This document shows, in pieces, positions 1 through 10,600 of a stretch of 64,000 nt of DNA. The stretch spans positions 1 to 64,000 of the forward strand of contig JABYQS010000143.1 of the NCBI GenBank assembly GCA_022592435.1. The letters run 5' to 3'. Made by a program: the position numbers and the translations under genes. The stretch's first letter is position 1, and every line of letters starts with the position of its first letter. Under the pieces are notes generated by a model. The model worked only from the letters and a program-made list of their open reading frames with translations, did not search any database and was not told where the DNA came from. Source of the stretch: Cerioporus squamosus. Its lineage: Eukaryota > Basidiomycota > Agaricomycetes > Polyporales > Polyporaceae.

Positions 1-959
1 GTGGCTCACAATTGTCGGGGAGAGCAGTCGAGACCGCCATCTGCGCGATACCGAAGAGACTTCAGTGACTATCACTCTCAATGCCACTGTCAGAGCTTAC
101 CAAGTCGAGCACAGACAGCATGTCTATCACCAAGTTCGAGACATATACCATCCAGAAGTCGAAGCCTCGTTTCGGTGCAGAACTATATAAAAATGACGGT
201 CAGCTTGGCCTACGTGAAGGACCTAGGAGACACACCTGGAGTCGTTCTCCATGTTGCGGCACAAAAGGGTCGAGAAGTACGAGCCGCAGAAACCGCCTCA
301 GATGGTACGGGGTATTATTGGCGGTATGGGGAAGCCAGAGGGATACAGCCCGCGACTGTCATGTGCTAGTACGGACAGGTTCACATTCAGTCCTGACAGG
401 AGCGGCATGGCCGCAATACGGTATGTTCTTCAGCATAGAAGTATCATCGATCTGTCAGAGATGCTTCTGAGCGGGATGGAGTGAGAGGACAAGGAAAGGC
501 CTGGAGAAGCTGATAGTGACTGATAGCTGGAAAATCACCGCCGGAGAAGTAGAGTCGTACATGCATCAAGAAGGCGAACACAGGTACATGGTGACAAGCG
601 CCCGGCCAATAGCGAGCTGCAGCGATCATCACTGCACCTAGGGCAGGAGGGACCTGGTCCTTATAGAGGGGATTCGTTGTAGATGGGAATCCCCTCATAA
701 AGGGCCCTCCCGTGCGGACGTCCCCTCCCCTTGGGTTATAAATAGATGCCCTGAATCGAACCGACAGATCCAGGACCCTCCGTCTGAGGTAGAGGAGGAT
801 GTCACAATGTATGTAGGTAACCAGTGTAGAAGACGAGCTACTTGAAAGAGTACTCATCCTATGTGGCCGCGAGCGCCGCCTGCAGGCTTGCTGCAGGCAT
901 TAGGCGCCGGTGAACTAAGTCTACGTCCGCGGTACCAGCCCGCATGGATCGTAACCAGC
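1..959. other. left-edge stretch without a recognised gene
   Basis: No reading frame in this stretch resembles a known protein and none has a convincing exon structure. The short frames on both strands look like chance. The part just upstream of 960 would contain the promoter and perhaps the left end of the KDZ element, but no terminal inverted repeat or target-site duplication could be identified by eye. Confidence 0.4.
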
Positions 960-3900
960 ATGAATGCCTCAACCAATACACTACATCCTCCACGCACTCC
1001 GACCCGCAAACCTCCTCGTCGAGCAGATCAACCTGTCGGTACCCACTTCAGCACACCTTTGAAACCCCGGGGTCCGAAGAAGAACTCGGCACCCGTACAT
1101 CGACCGCAAGCAGCTCTACTCCAGCAGCGGCTCGCTGACGAGATTGCTGAACTTACGGCGCCCAAAGTCGCGTTTCCTGCACACCAGGGGGAGTATCAGG
1201 AGTGTTGTGATGCGGATGGAGATGTAGAGATGACGGACGTCGCGGCCGACGAGTCAGAGCCCACTGTCCCTGTCCCGGATCTGGCAGACCCGGTTCCTCT
1301 CGACAATACACCTCCTCTCAACGCAAAGCAAACTCGGAGAATTCTGCCGGACGACGCATCACAGCGACTTTATTCAGTCTGGATACAAACAATCCCGACG
1401 TTGGTTCCGGACTACTTAGCGTACGTCCAGTCTGCGCAAGGCCGCCTCGGCGGCGCTGGTTCAATGGACGCGAACTTCAGCTGCCCAAGTGGCAAGTGCT
1501 ACTATCAGAGCACTATGCTTACTTGCTTGCATTTTGACTGTGAGTTCCATCCCGTCTCCGCTACTGGATGATAGAACTTACTCTTGCTACAGATCTCGTT
1601 ACCCGGGAGTTTAAGTACTGCGGATGCATATCCCTTCCCCGCGTCCTTGTTCGCCAGGGACTATTTCCTACAGCTCCATTACTTCCCCGCATCGCAGTCT
1701 CAGTCGATCTTCTCGACTTCTACTTTGCACTGTTCGAGAGATCTGCGGACGCCATTACGGCGCTCGCCGGTGCGTTGAAGTCAGTATATCAGCGTCGAGG
1801 TTTCCCGATACTAAACGACAAGGTGAGTCACTCATCTTCATGACCTCTGACTAGTATGTTCTAACGTCACCGTACCAGGGTGAGCCTATCCTTGACCCGT
1901 TCCGTCGAGGTCTTGGCTACGCGGTCCAATGGTATGATTGCCTTAAGAACAAGACAGAAAGCCTGCTAGATCGCGCAGTCGACGAATGCTTGGAAGAGAT
2001 CGACTTGGATAAGCAGACCAGGCAGAGCAACCACGATGGAATAGTCAATAGAACTGGTATGATTCCTGTTATACTCATGACTGCATCTACTGATGTTGAA
2101 CGTACACTACTGTACCCTGCTACTAGTGGTCGACATTGGGACGACCCCGGAGTATAAGAACTCCCCCGGTACCACACCCGTTCCACTGGCAGCAATGGAC
2201 GTCAGAGCTTCGGTCGCACGTCCGAACGCGCCACTGCTGGGAGACCCGGACGAACGTACCCAGGGAGATACCGATGGACGTTCACTACGAGATCCGGATG
2301 GTAGGTCCCAGGGAGGTGCCGATGAATGTTCGCGAGGAGATCCGGATGGAAGGTCCCAGGGAGGTGTCGATGGACGTTCGCGAGGAGACCCGGACGGAGG
2401 GTCGCCCGGAGGTGCCAGTGGACTTCTGCGAGAAGGTCTTGCTCCCGGAACAGTCTTCCCTGCTGACTCCGGCGTTCGTTCGGACGTGCACCATACTGTG
2501 TCCGGTCCCCTACAGAACACGTCGGATTACGAGGGAGCCCCGAGACTGACCTCCGATAGTTGCCATAGAATACTGCAGAAGAGGTGTCCTGCTTGCTTCG
2601 GTGGGAACAAGTTTGGGCGAGCTTTCAGCAGGTGCGTGTACTGACATGACCTTTTCATCGCTTCTCCCGAATTAACCTGCCGCCACGAATAGCGAGGGCG
2701 GAGATATCCATGTCGCTATCGATGCCACCTTCAGTCAACGTCACAACATCGCCGCCGGCGATAGTCCTTGGTTTCACGAGCCAAAGTACTTCGTCTCAAA
2801 AGCGAAGGTGGACGCTGTTGGAGACCGCATCACCCAAGTCCGGAAGGGACCTCCTCGGCAGCGTCCCAGCAAAGTACCGGAGTCTGCGTTGGACGAGTGC
2901 GAGAAGTCATTTGAGGCTGCTGACGAGAAGAAGGCGAAGACGCATGGAACAAAGTTCGATGACACTGGTCTCATGGCCTTGGTATGCCGTCACGACATCG
3001 TTATCTTCCTGGCGAATGTGGACACGCCAGGCGAGCAACAGAAGTTCGGCATAGCTCTCATTGAGGAGCTGGTGTCCCTACTGCCCAAGGACGCGACAGT
3101 TGCGGTGTTCTACGATATTGCATGTGTTCTAGACCGGAGTCTTCAGCTGGTGCGTATGCCGAACATTGCGGAACCTTCTGCGATTACTGACGTTCATCTC
3201 GCAGTATGATATTCTCCCTTCCAACGTCGTGGACCGTCTCGTCTTTGCGACGTCCGTGATGCATGCCTACGGACACCAATGGGCATGTCAACTAGTGTAC
3301 AATCCGCGGCTGCGCAAAGGTCTGGGACTTACCGAGGGCGAAGGCACAGAGCGTATTTGGTCGAAGTTCCGGAAGCTGATTGGGGTCACACGGACATCCG
3401 GAGTGCGTATGATATTGCTTGCTTCAATGCTTGCGAGATTACCGACTGACTCACCTGTGAAAATCAGCGATCAAGACGGATCTGGTACCTTGACAGGCAT
3501 GCTGACTCTGTGAATGCCATAGCTCGTCAAGATCTCGGACAGTGGATCCGGTCTCGACTCAAGAATGGCGTTGAAGCTCGCGCCGCCAATGCCGAGAAGG
3601 AGCTCCGTACCATCGAGGTCAGTATGCCTGTTCTACGAACTCAATGGGAGCTTCAGCAGGCGGCACAACTGTCTGTGCGAAACCGTGAGTGTCTTAACGA
3701 CGCGAACTCCTCCTATACCTCATGCATGACACAGATGCACCTGCCCGCCTCAAGAAGGAGCTTGACTCAGTATTGAACCTGCAAGCTGAGCTGGAAGAGA
3801 TTCAAAAGTACCTCGAGACTGTCAAAGCTCACATATCCAAGGACCAGAGTAATCCAGAGGCCTTTCGCTTCGTCGAAAGTCTGCAACGCTCCCACGAGCG

Positions 3901-6049
3901 CACGGTCGTCAAGGTCGAGTCACTTTATGCTTCGCTCAATGTCGGGGAAGGCTTCCCCGAGCTGACAGGACTGCCGCTCGACTTCGTGCGAACGCTACTC
4001 ATGGCCCGGGATCTGAAGATGAACATCCGGAAACGAGCTATTGGGAGCTTCTTCGAGTGGGACAAACTCGACAGAGCTGCCGGAGGTCGTGATCAGGCGT
4101 TAGGTAAGGGTATACGTTACGGAAAAGGAGCTATGGTACTACTGAATGTCCCTACAGGTACTAAACTTCACCAACAGACCCGCAAAGCTATCGCAAAACG
4201 TACGCCAGCTCTCGTGACAGCCATACGCAAGTTCAACAAATACTGCGACGACCTCAAGAAGTCCTACAAGAAGGCTTGGAGGCTACCACTCCCCGACCAC
4301 CTTCCGACCGAGCTCGGAGCATTACGAAACGACCCCTCCCTTCTCACGGACGTCTGGGTTACTCCGGTGGAGTCTTCCATGCCGAGATGGCTCGAGGATG
4401 TCAACGTACGCCGAGGTATCTGAGCCATGCTCGCCAAGGACCGGTGTCTCGAAGAGCGGCGTCGCCTCGGAGATGAAGCCGACAATTTATGTCGATGGTA
4501 TGGACGAGAGCTCGCAGCAGTAGAGCTCGCATTGCGGAGACCTCGCTGTGAGTCTTACGAGTCACCTTCGGCGTGCAGGACATCTGGACTGACTTAACGG
4601 TAGACTCTCAGATAAGCTTCCTTCTCGAGCAGCAGAAGGCGGAGCTCCTTCTCCTCTATACACGCTGGCGGACTCCGCTTGCGTCTGAGGTGCGATTCGC
4701 TGCCCAAACTAGGCATGCTGCCCAGACAGCACAGCGTCTTTCCGGAGTTGCTTCTCCGGAACGGCTCCGATGGACTCTGTACACCTTCCAGGACGGGCTT
4801 AATGATGATGAGGGCAACCGGCCAGATCCGGAGGAATTCACCCTCGATGCTGAGACCGTCCTAGCCCAAGACACGATTGCTCAGTTTCTGGACGACCCTG
4901 ACGACGAGCAAGTACTTGACGCGGACCTACCGAACGACTCAGCCCCGGTGGAGGAGGACGTGCATCGGGAGTACGCCACTCCCTCGTACAGTGACCAGGA
5001 CGACTTCAATTCATCTCGTCACGCCTTAGAAGCCTATCAATACTCCCTCACGACCACTCTCGGCGCCTCTGAACTACCATTAGCTGACGACGACTTCGAC
5101 ATGATCCCTTGTAAGCTCAAGCTTGCTACGCAGAGTCCGGTACGTCGGAAGTATCCAGTGCATGGCATAGGAATGTTTCATTCATTTTTGCCAGCACACA
5201 CAACGAAACGACACTTCGCTCTCCCTGCCACAACCACAGACCCCGACAGACCCCGACGTTGTTCTCAGGAGGCGCAAGCTCCCATCAGACGTCGAACACA
5301 TTCGCATGACCTTCTGGCCGGACGACCTCGGTCGTCTGCAACGCGCGGAGGGACTGATCAATGACGACGGCATGAACGGGTGTGCACAGCTCCTACTCCG
5401 CTACTTCGGTTCAGGCCACGTGTATCGTGGACCCCCTGCCCTGCTCTCGTCGTACGTCATGGCAAAGCAACTCGACGGCGCCACCGCCGACGATACTCTC
5501 TGGAGATGCAGCCAGTATACGGACTATTGGCGGAAGAACGTGTGGATTATGCCTGTCCATCGAGCGAACAGTTGTCATTGGGAGCTCGCCGTCATCTACA
5601 TTGCGGAGCAGCAGATCGCATACTTTGACAGCTTCGGCAACCCGCAGTCATGGGAGATCATAATTCCTGTGAGTTGTCGTTCGCTTCTCTCCTGTGATTG
5701 AGCTGAGATCTGTCACACAGGACGTCCTGCGCCTTATATTTCGACTCATCAGACTCGCCCAAGAGGCAGGTCACGAAGTGCCGTTGGCCGCGATGGAGGG
5801 CAGGTGGAAGGCATACCCGCTTGTGGTAAGCTGATGACCTTGTTCGTCCATGCCATTGCGCTCACATTGTGCTCTCCTCCCTAGCATCGACCAATGCAGA
5901 CAAACGGATATGACTGCGGAGTCTGGGTTCTCGCATGCATAGCCGCTGTTCTACGAGGTTTCCACTCAGTCTCCCTCGCCGAGAAGGACATAGCCGAGTT
6001 CCGTGGCCGTCTCCTAGCGCTCGTCCTCCAGAACACCGTTACTGCCTGA
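960..6049 (+). CDS. KDZ transposase with CxC1 cluster and Ulp1-like protease, interrupted by a stop
   Basis: This gene should cut and reinsert its own element. Exon 1 (960-1539) is a proline-rich, acidic N-terminus; intron 1540-1592 follows. The CxC1 cysteine cluster spans this junction (CPSGKCYY, YCGC, then VRQGLFPTAP). After a repeated linker comes RCPACFGG and the RNase-H-like core: IDATFSQRH (first Asp), FYDIACVLDRS (second Asp) and GTERIWSKFRKLIG (Glu), then SRRIWYLDRHAD. A coiled-coil-like stretch follows (LQAELEEIQKYLETVKAHIS). Past 5300 a Ulp1-type cysteine protease appears, with His in SCHWELAV, Asp in FDSFGNPQ and Cys in GYDCGVWVLAC. The reading frame is broken by TGA at 4421-4423 inside a conserved block; the same frame continues directly afterwards (AMLAKDRCLEERRRLG). 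A 23-nt intron could remove it but would be abnormally short. The start at 960 is preferred, though an in-frame ATG lies at 861. Confidence 0.85.
2241..2432 (+). repeat. 48-bp coding minisatellite in the transposase linker
   Basis: About three and a half tandem units of 48 bp (16 codons) lie between the CxC1 cluster and the catalytic core. Full unit starts are visible at 2289, 2337 and 2385. In the transposase frame the units read as variants of GDPDGRSQGG. A second plus-strand frame is also open through the array and reads as variants of REIRMEGPREVSMDV. Confidence 0.8.
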
Positions 6050-6594
6050 TACATGGCAGCTCGCTTTTGTACGCTCCACAATGCTTCCAATAGACACATT
6101 CATTCGCCAGTATGTGGTCCGAAGGCAAGCGGCAATCTTCGATTGGGCCTGATCGGCTCAATTTCGCGAGACGGGCTCGATGTCGAAGAGCGCTTACATT
6201 TCCTATTCTGGTGGATGGGGCGAGTGGGTTACACAACTACTTAAGCAGACGACAATTAGGCCACTGCGACGATGCTGTACTGCGCTCTTCCGCGCGACTG
6301 CAACATGGGTAGCACTAAGTAATTTCTTGACATGCGGTAGCTATTGCTAGATATTACGTTACTAGACATCTAATCAGATAAGCGCACTTGACGACTCCGT
6401 TGAGCAAGCGACATGACAGAAGACGAGCGATCCTTAGACCGTGGAGATTGGCTCAACGAAGCACCCTCCCTGCACTCGCTGACGTCTCTGAACTTACTCT
6501 GGGCTGTAACTCTGGCAGTTCTATCTCCTTGACGCGCTGGACAAGAGGATTGCCGACATAACAATGGTACAATAACAGCAACAATGCGATCGGA
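6050..6594. other. spacer between convergent genes
   Basis: The space between the transposase stop and the stop of the convergent minus-strand gene. No coding potential was recognised. It would hold the two 3' ends; no distinct signal could be assigned. Confidence 0.4.
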
Positions 6595-7387
6595 TCAAGG
6601 CACCATATCTAGCCCCTTGAACACGCTTCTCCATCCCAGTCCGCCGTCCGAGTAGAGCTGCGAGAATGGTCCTAGGCCATTCGACTGAAGGCTTGTTAAT
6701 TCAGCGTGGAAGAGGCAGAGTCGCTTGGCCGCCCATTCCAGATGGAATTGCGCCATTCGCTTGTCTCGCTTGGAGCCTGGGAGCTCGGGTGCAGTATACT
6801 GCGCATCCTGTTGACACGTCAACAGCAATGTCCTTACCCTCTCCTGGAGCTCCCCCACGACGTCCTCGTAGCACCCTGCCTGCAACCGGGCCACTCTCTC
6901 CTCGTCTTCTGCTCTCGTCTCCCGCATACGTCTCCCATGCATAACCTCGACTATCCGGTTCGTAAAGCGGCGCTCCTCGTCGTCCTCCATGTGTGTTGGT
7001 AGGGTGTTATATGGGGGACGCGCATCCCACACCCCCAAGTTGGACTCGTCCAAAGCATCGGCGCATTGGAGAGCCTTTAGGAAAAGACGTGTGGGTATGA
7101 TGGGCTGACGGGATAGTGAGATGAGGTCTTCAGGTATGTCGACAGACTTGATGTCCCTTGAGTCAACAGGCTCAGGTTCTGGGATTGCAGCAACGCGCCG
7201 CTTGTACGTTCGGAGATTCTGATGATGGATAGCAGCTCGACCTCTACAAGAGCTGAGTGAGTCTTTCCTCGTCCCATGATACTGCCTTTCCTCACACTCA
7301 CCTGTCGGTTGCAGCGTAGCGCTGTTTAGCGGCTTTCTTGGCTAGAGCTCTCTCCTGGCGGGTACGGTATTTTGCCGTCCGACCCAT
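6595..7387 (-). CDS. small basic-N-terminus protein convergent to the KDZ transposase
   Basis: A two-exon gene of about 244 residues. Exon 1 is 7387-7302, the intron 7301-7244 (58 bp, GT-AG), exon 2 is 7243-6595; the frame is continuous only with this splice. The N-terminus reads MGRTAKYRTRQERALAKKAA, a strongly basic, Arg/Lys/Ala-rich stretch recalling a DNA-binding basic region. The rest is acidic and probably helical (DDEERRFTNRIVEVMHGRR, then WAAKRLCLFHAELTSL). Similar short proteins with an MGR-KY-T-ER start are, from memory, frequent companions of agaricomycete transposons, so an element-encoded DNA-binding accessory role is the best guess. No catalytic motif is visible. It ends 546 bp from the transposase stop, tail to tail. 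Confidence 0.65.
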
Positions 7388-7608
7388 GATGGTGGTAGCT
7401 GAACAAACTCGGCTTTAGATGCTTCAATGGGCTGACGACTACGTCCACGGTCAAACATTACGAGTATGCCCTTTCTTGCCACTATTGTATCCGGGCGCGG
7501 TCTCAGGTATATTGAGGTATGTTTTTGAGCATGTCTGCCCGGTGTAGTCTGATACAAACCTATGTCATTGTTTTGCAACATTCAGTGGTATCGTTATTCG
7601 CGTCGTGA

Positions 7609-10600
7609 TTGGATGGGGTCTCGCCGTGGGGTCGGTATCTTAGTCGGGCTTACGACCTTCGCCCGGACCTCCCAGCCCCCCAAATTGTCCTCCCACCTCC
7701 CGAACAGATACATGAGGATCATGCTGCCACAGGTACGTCTAATTCATGTCACCTCAACCATGCTTCCCATCTCCAACATGTACGGGCGGGTGCGAATCCA
7801 GAGGCCTGTTAAAAGCGTTGTTGAGCACGCGCCGTCAACCTTTCTCCCCGCCCCCATCTCCTTCGACTCTGTCCTCCCTGCGCTGTCGTTCTCCTCGTGC
7901 TCCTTCGCCGCGATCTACGCTATCTCATGCCCAAAGTACGTTGTCGTCAATTATTATTGGCTGTATTCGGTGATTGTGTCTCTGACATCTTCACAGCGGA
8001 GCAAGCTGCGTCAGGACGCGTCCCCGACGCGTCGTTCTGGCTCACCAGCTGGCTCACCGACGCCTCGACGCTCTCGCAAAAAGGCCAAGATTGAGGCACC
8101 CCCGCCGACACCCACCCGGCCCAGGTCAACGCGTCTGATCACCGCAAGAGAAAATGCGAGTGACTTCATGAAGGCTGCTGCGATGTCGCGCAAGGATGGT
8201 CTGTCGACTCTATTCTTGCTCACAGCTGTGCTCCGCGCTCTTACCCACAACATCTTCGCAGCTGCTAAAAACACTGCGACTGCTCAGACAGTGGATGTTC
8301 CCCTCTCGGACTCGATCGAAGAGGTCCCTCGCCGTCAGACACATGGCAGCAGCTCGGGATCAAGCAGTAAGTGTCATCTCTGTACACCTTCGTGTTTAAC
8401 CCAACTCTGACATGCTGTCTGTAGAGCCTGTGCCAAAGCCACGCGGTCGTTCGCAAGCTCAACAACCTGCTTCTGCCGTTCACGTAGGGGGTGCAGTGGA
8501 AAATTTCAACAACGAGACAGGTACTGGTGTGTCAATCCGTCTCTCTAAGCATTGATTGTGCTGACACTTCTCTCCTCATTACCGCCAGTCCGTGAAGCAC
8601 CGTTGAACGCTTCTAGCTCTCCTCTGCCGTGCCTCTCTCCCAGTCCCCATGAGTCTGTCACGGCTCAGGTCCTCGACCACGATGATCGTGTTCCCGGTAG
8701 CACACATGTACCAGCTCCTGGTCGGGGCACTTCTGAGTTACGCCAGGCCGTTCCGCGTGCTAGCGACAGGTCTCCGCGCAAAGAGCCTGCGCTAGTCCCG
8801 CTCTCTCCGGACCGTGCAGTACCTACAGTCTCCGTCGCTGCCGTCGATGGCGGGTCTCACAGTCAGATTGACGTCGACGTGCATGTCGACGACTCGTCGC
8901 TGTCTTCAGGCCAGCGAGTCCTGCGTCACAGTCCCGAGCACGTCGGTTTGAACGTCGGGTCGCAGGTTCCGTCGGAGGTCGCCGGTCACGCTCCACCGCA
9001 TGTCCCGCTGCACACTCCAGAGCCGTCCCCACTGCCTGCCCAGCTGTATGTCCCCGAGCACATCTCGTCACACATCCCAACGCATGTCCCATGGCCTGTC
9101 CAACCCCCGCCCCATGCTCCTGGGGAGGTTCCTCAGCATGATGTTCCGCCTGCGCACGTTCATAACCACATCCCGACGCATGCTCATAACCTCGTCCCAG
9201 AGCATGTCACAGACGATGTGCCGCTCCGCACCCCCAACCACTCTCAGCATGACATCGAGTCTGTCAAGCATGCTGCGCCGCCCTGGCGTTCCGCTCCCGA
9301 GGAGAGCATTCAGATGCAGGTCGACACTTTGGTGTTCAATCCTGAGAATGTTGTGGACGCAAACCGGTACGTCTGATAACAAAGCCAGCATTGCTCTGTC
9401 TCTTGCTGATAGCGACTACAGGTATAGCTATGGCCATCCTCACGCCCTTGGGTCTGCAGATCCACGCCCTCGCTTTGATTTCCAGCTCGATTTCGCATCG
9501 AACATCTACTCCCAGGTGGCGTATGACGGTCAATCACAGCTCGCATCCGGTGATGTGGTCCCGTCCGCCGCGTCGAACGTCTTCCTGCAGCCTGCGTCTC
9601 AGGTCCACCCGATAGTCGCGCGTGATGTCCATTCCGAGGTCGCGTCTGACCTCCATGTGAAGGTTGCTTTGCACGCCCACCCGGAGGTGCCCTCGGACGT
9701 CCATCTGGACGTTGCGTCGAATGTCGACAAGGTAAGAGCCTTCGTATTCATGTAGACTTCTGGCTGTGCTGCTGACACCCGTACCTGGACTTGGTACTGC
9801 AGGCCTCAGACTCGCCAACAGCCAGTGGTACGCGAGACAACCGCAATGACAACGATAGCGACGACAACTTCATCTCCGGCAGCCTCTTCGACGATCCCTC
9901 GCTGCATGACTCAAAAGCTCCAGGCCGTATCTCTGACGACAACCACGTCATCATCAGGAAGTTCTTCGACAAGATGATCGCGGACGCCAAGGAGGCGTCC
10001 CAGGCCACGGGTCTCGCAGTACCGCAGATCATTGACATCTGCACCGCGTCGCGTGCTCGTAATCACCAGAAAGGAGGCAATGTATGGAATGGGTACGAGT
10101 CTTTCTTCGCGGCGCATAAGGACGCGGAGTTGGCGCGACTTCCTACAGGTATGCATGCTTCAAACTTGTACTGCTCGCTACGGTCTGACTCGTTTTCTGT
10201 AGATGTGGTTGAGGGTACTATGCTCACGGATCCCTGACAGTCAGACCGCAAGCTGACACGACGTTTACAGGTGCCAAGACCAATGACAAGTCAGACCTTG
10301 TCAGTTTGTGCTACGATGCTTTCAAGCAACACCATGGCAAGGAGAAGGCGCATAACATCCTCGCAAAATGGGTGCTTCTCCAGGCACTGTCGAACGCTGG
10401 AGGTATGACGGTTGGGCAGCGCAAGGCCGACTTCAACAAGGCTCTCAAGCGGCTGATTAACGATGTAAGCCGCTTGTTCTGACTTGACATTGAAATTGCT
10501 GACACATGATATTGTGGTGTCGATCGTCTAGGTCGAGTATCTTGAAGCCGTGCACGGCTACAGTGGCATGCTCACTCTGGTAGGCGATCTTGTCAACTCC

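Larger units (their letters stand above)
960..7387. mobile_element. KDZ-type DNA transposon, internal part (termini not found)
   Basis: This span groups the KDZ transposase gene on the plus strand with a small convergent gene on the minus strand. KDZ elements are cut-and-paste DNA transposons expanded in agaricomycetes, and a second ORF beside the transposase is common in them (established knowledge of the family, recalled rather than searched). Terminal inverted repeats could not be located, so the limits given are those of the two coding regions. The large low-complexity gene that begins near 7609 might also be cargo, but nothing in the sequence proves it. Confidence 0.6.

Noticed and set aside
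2107..2520. Minus-strand frame of 137 codons rich in Ser and Pro
   Set aside because: Antisense of the 48-bp repeat in the transposase. The plus strand carries the conserved motifs.
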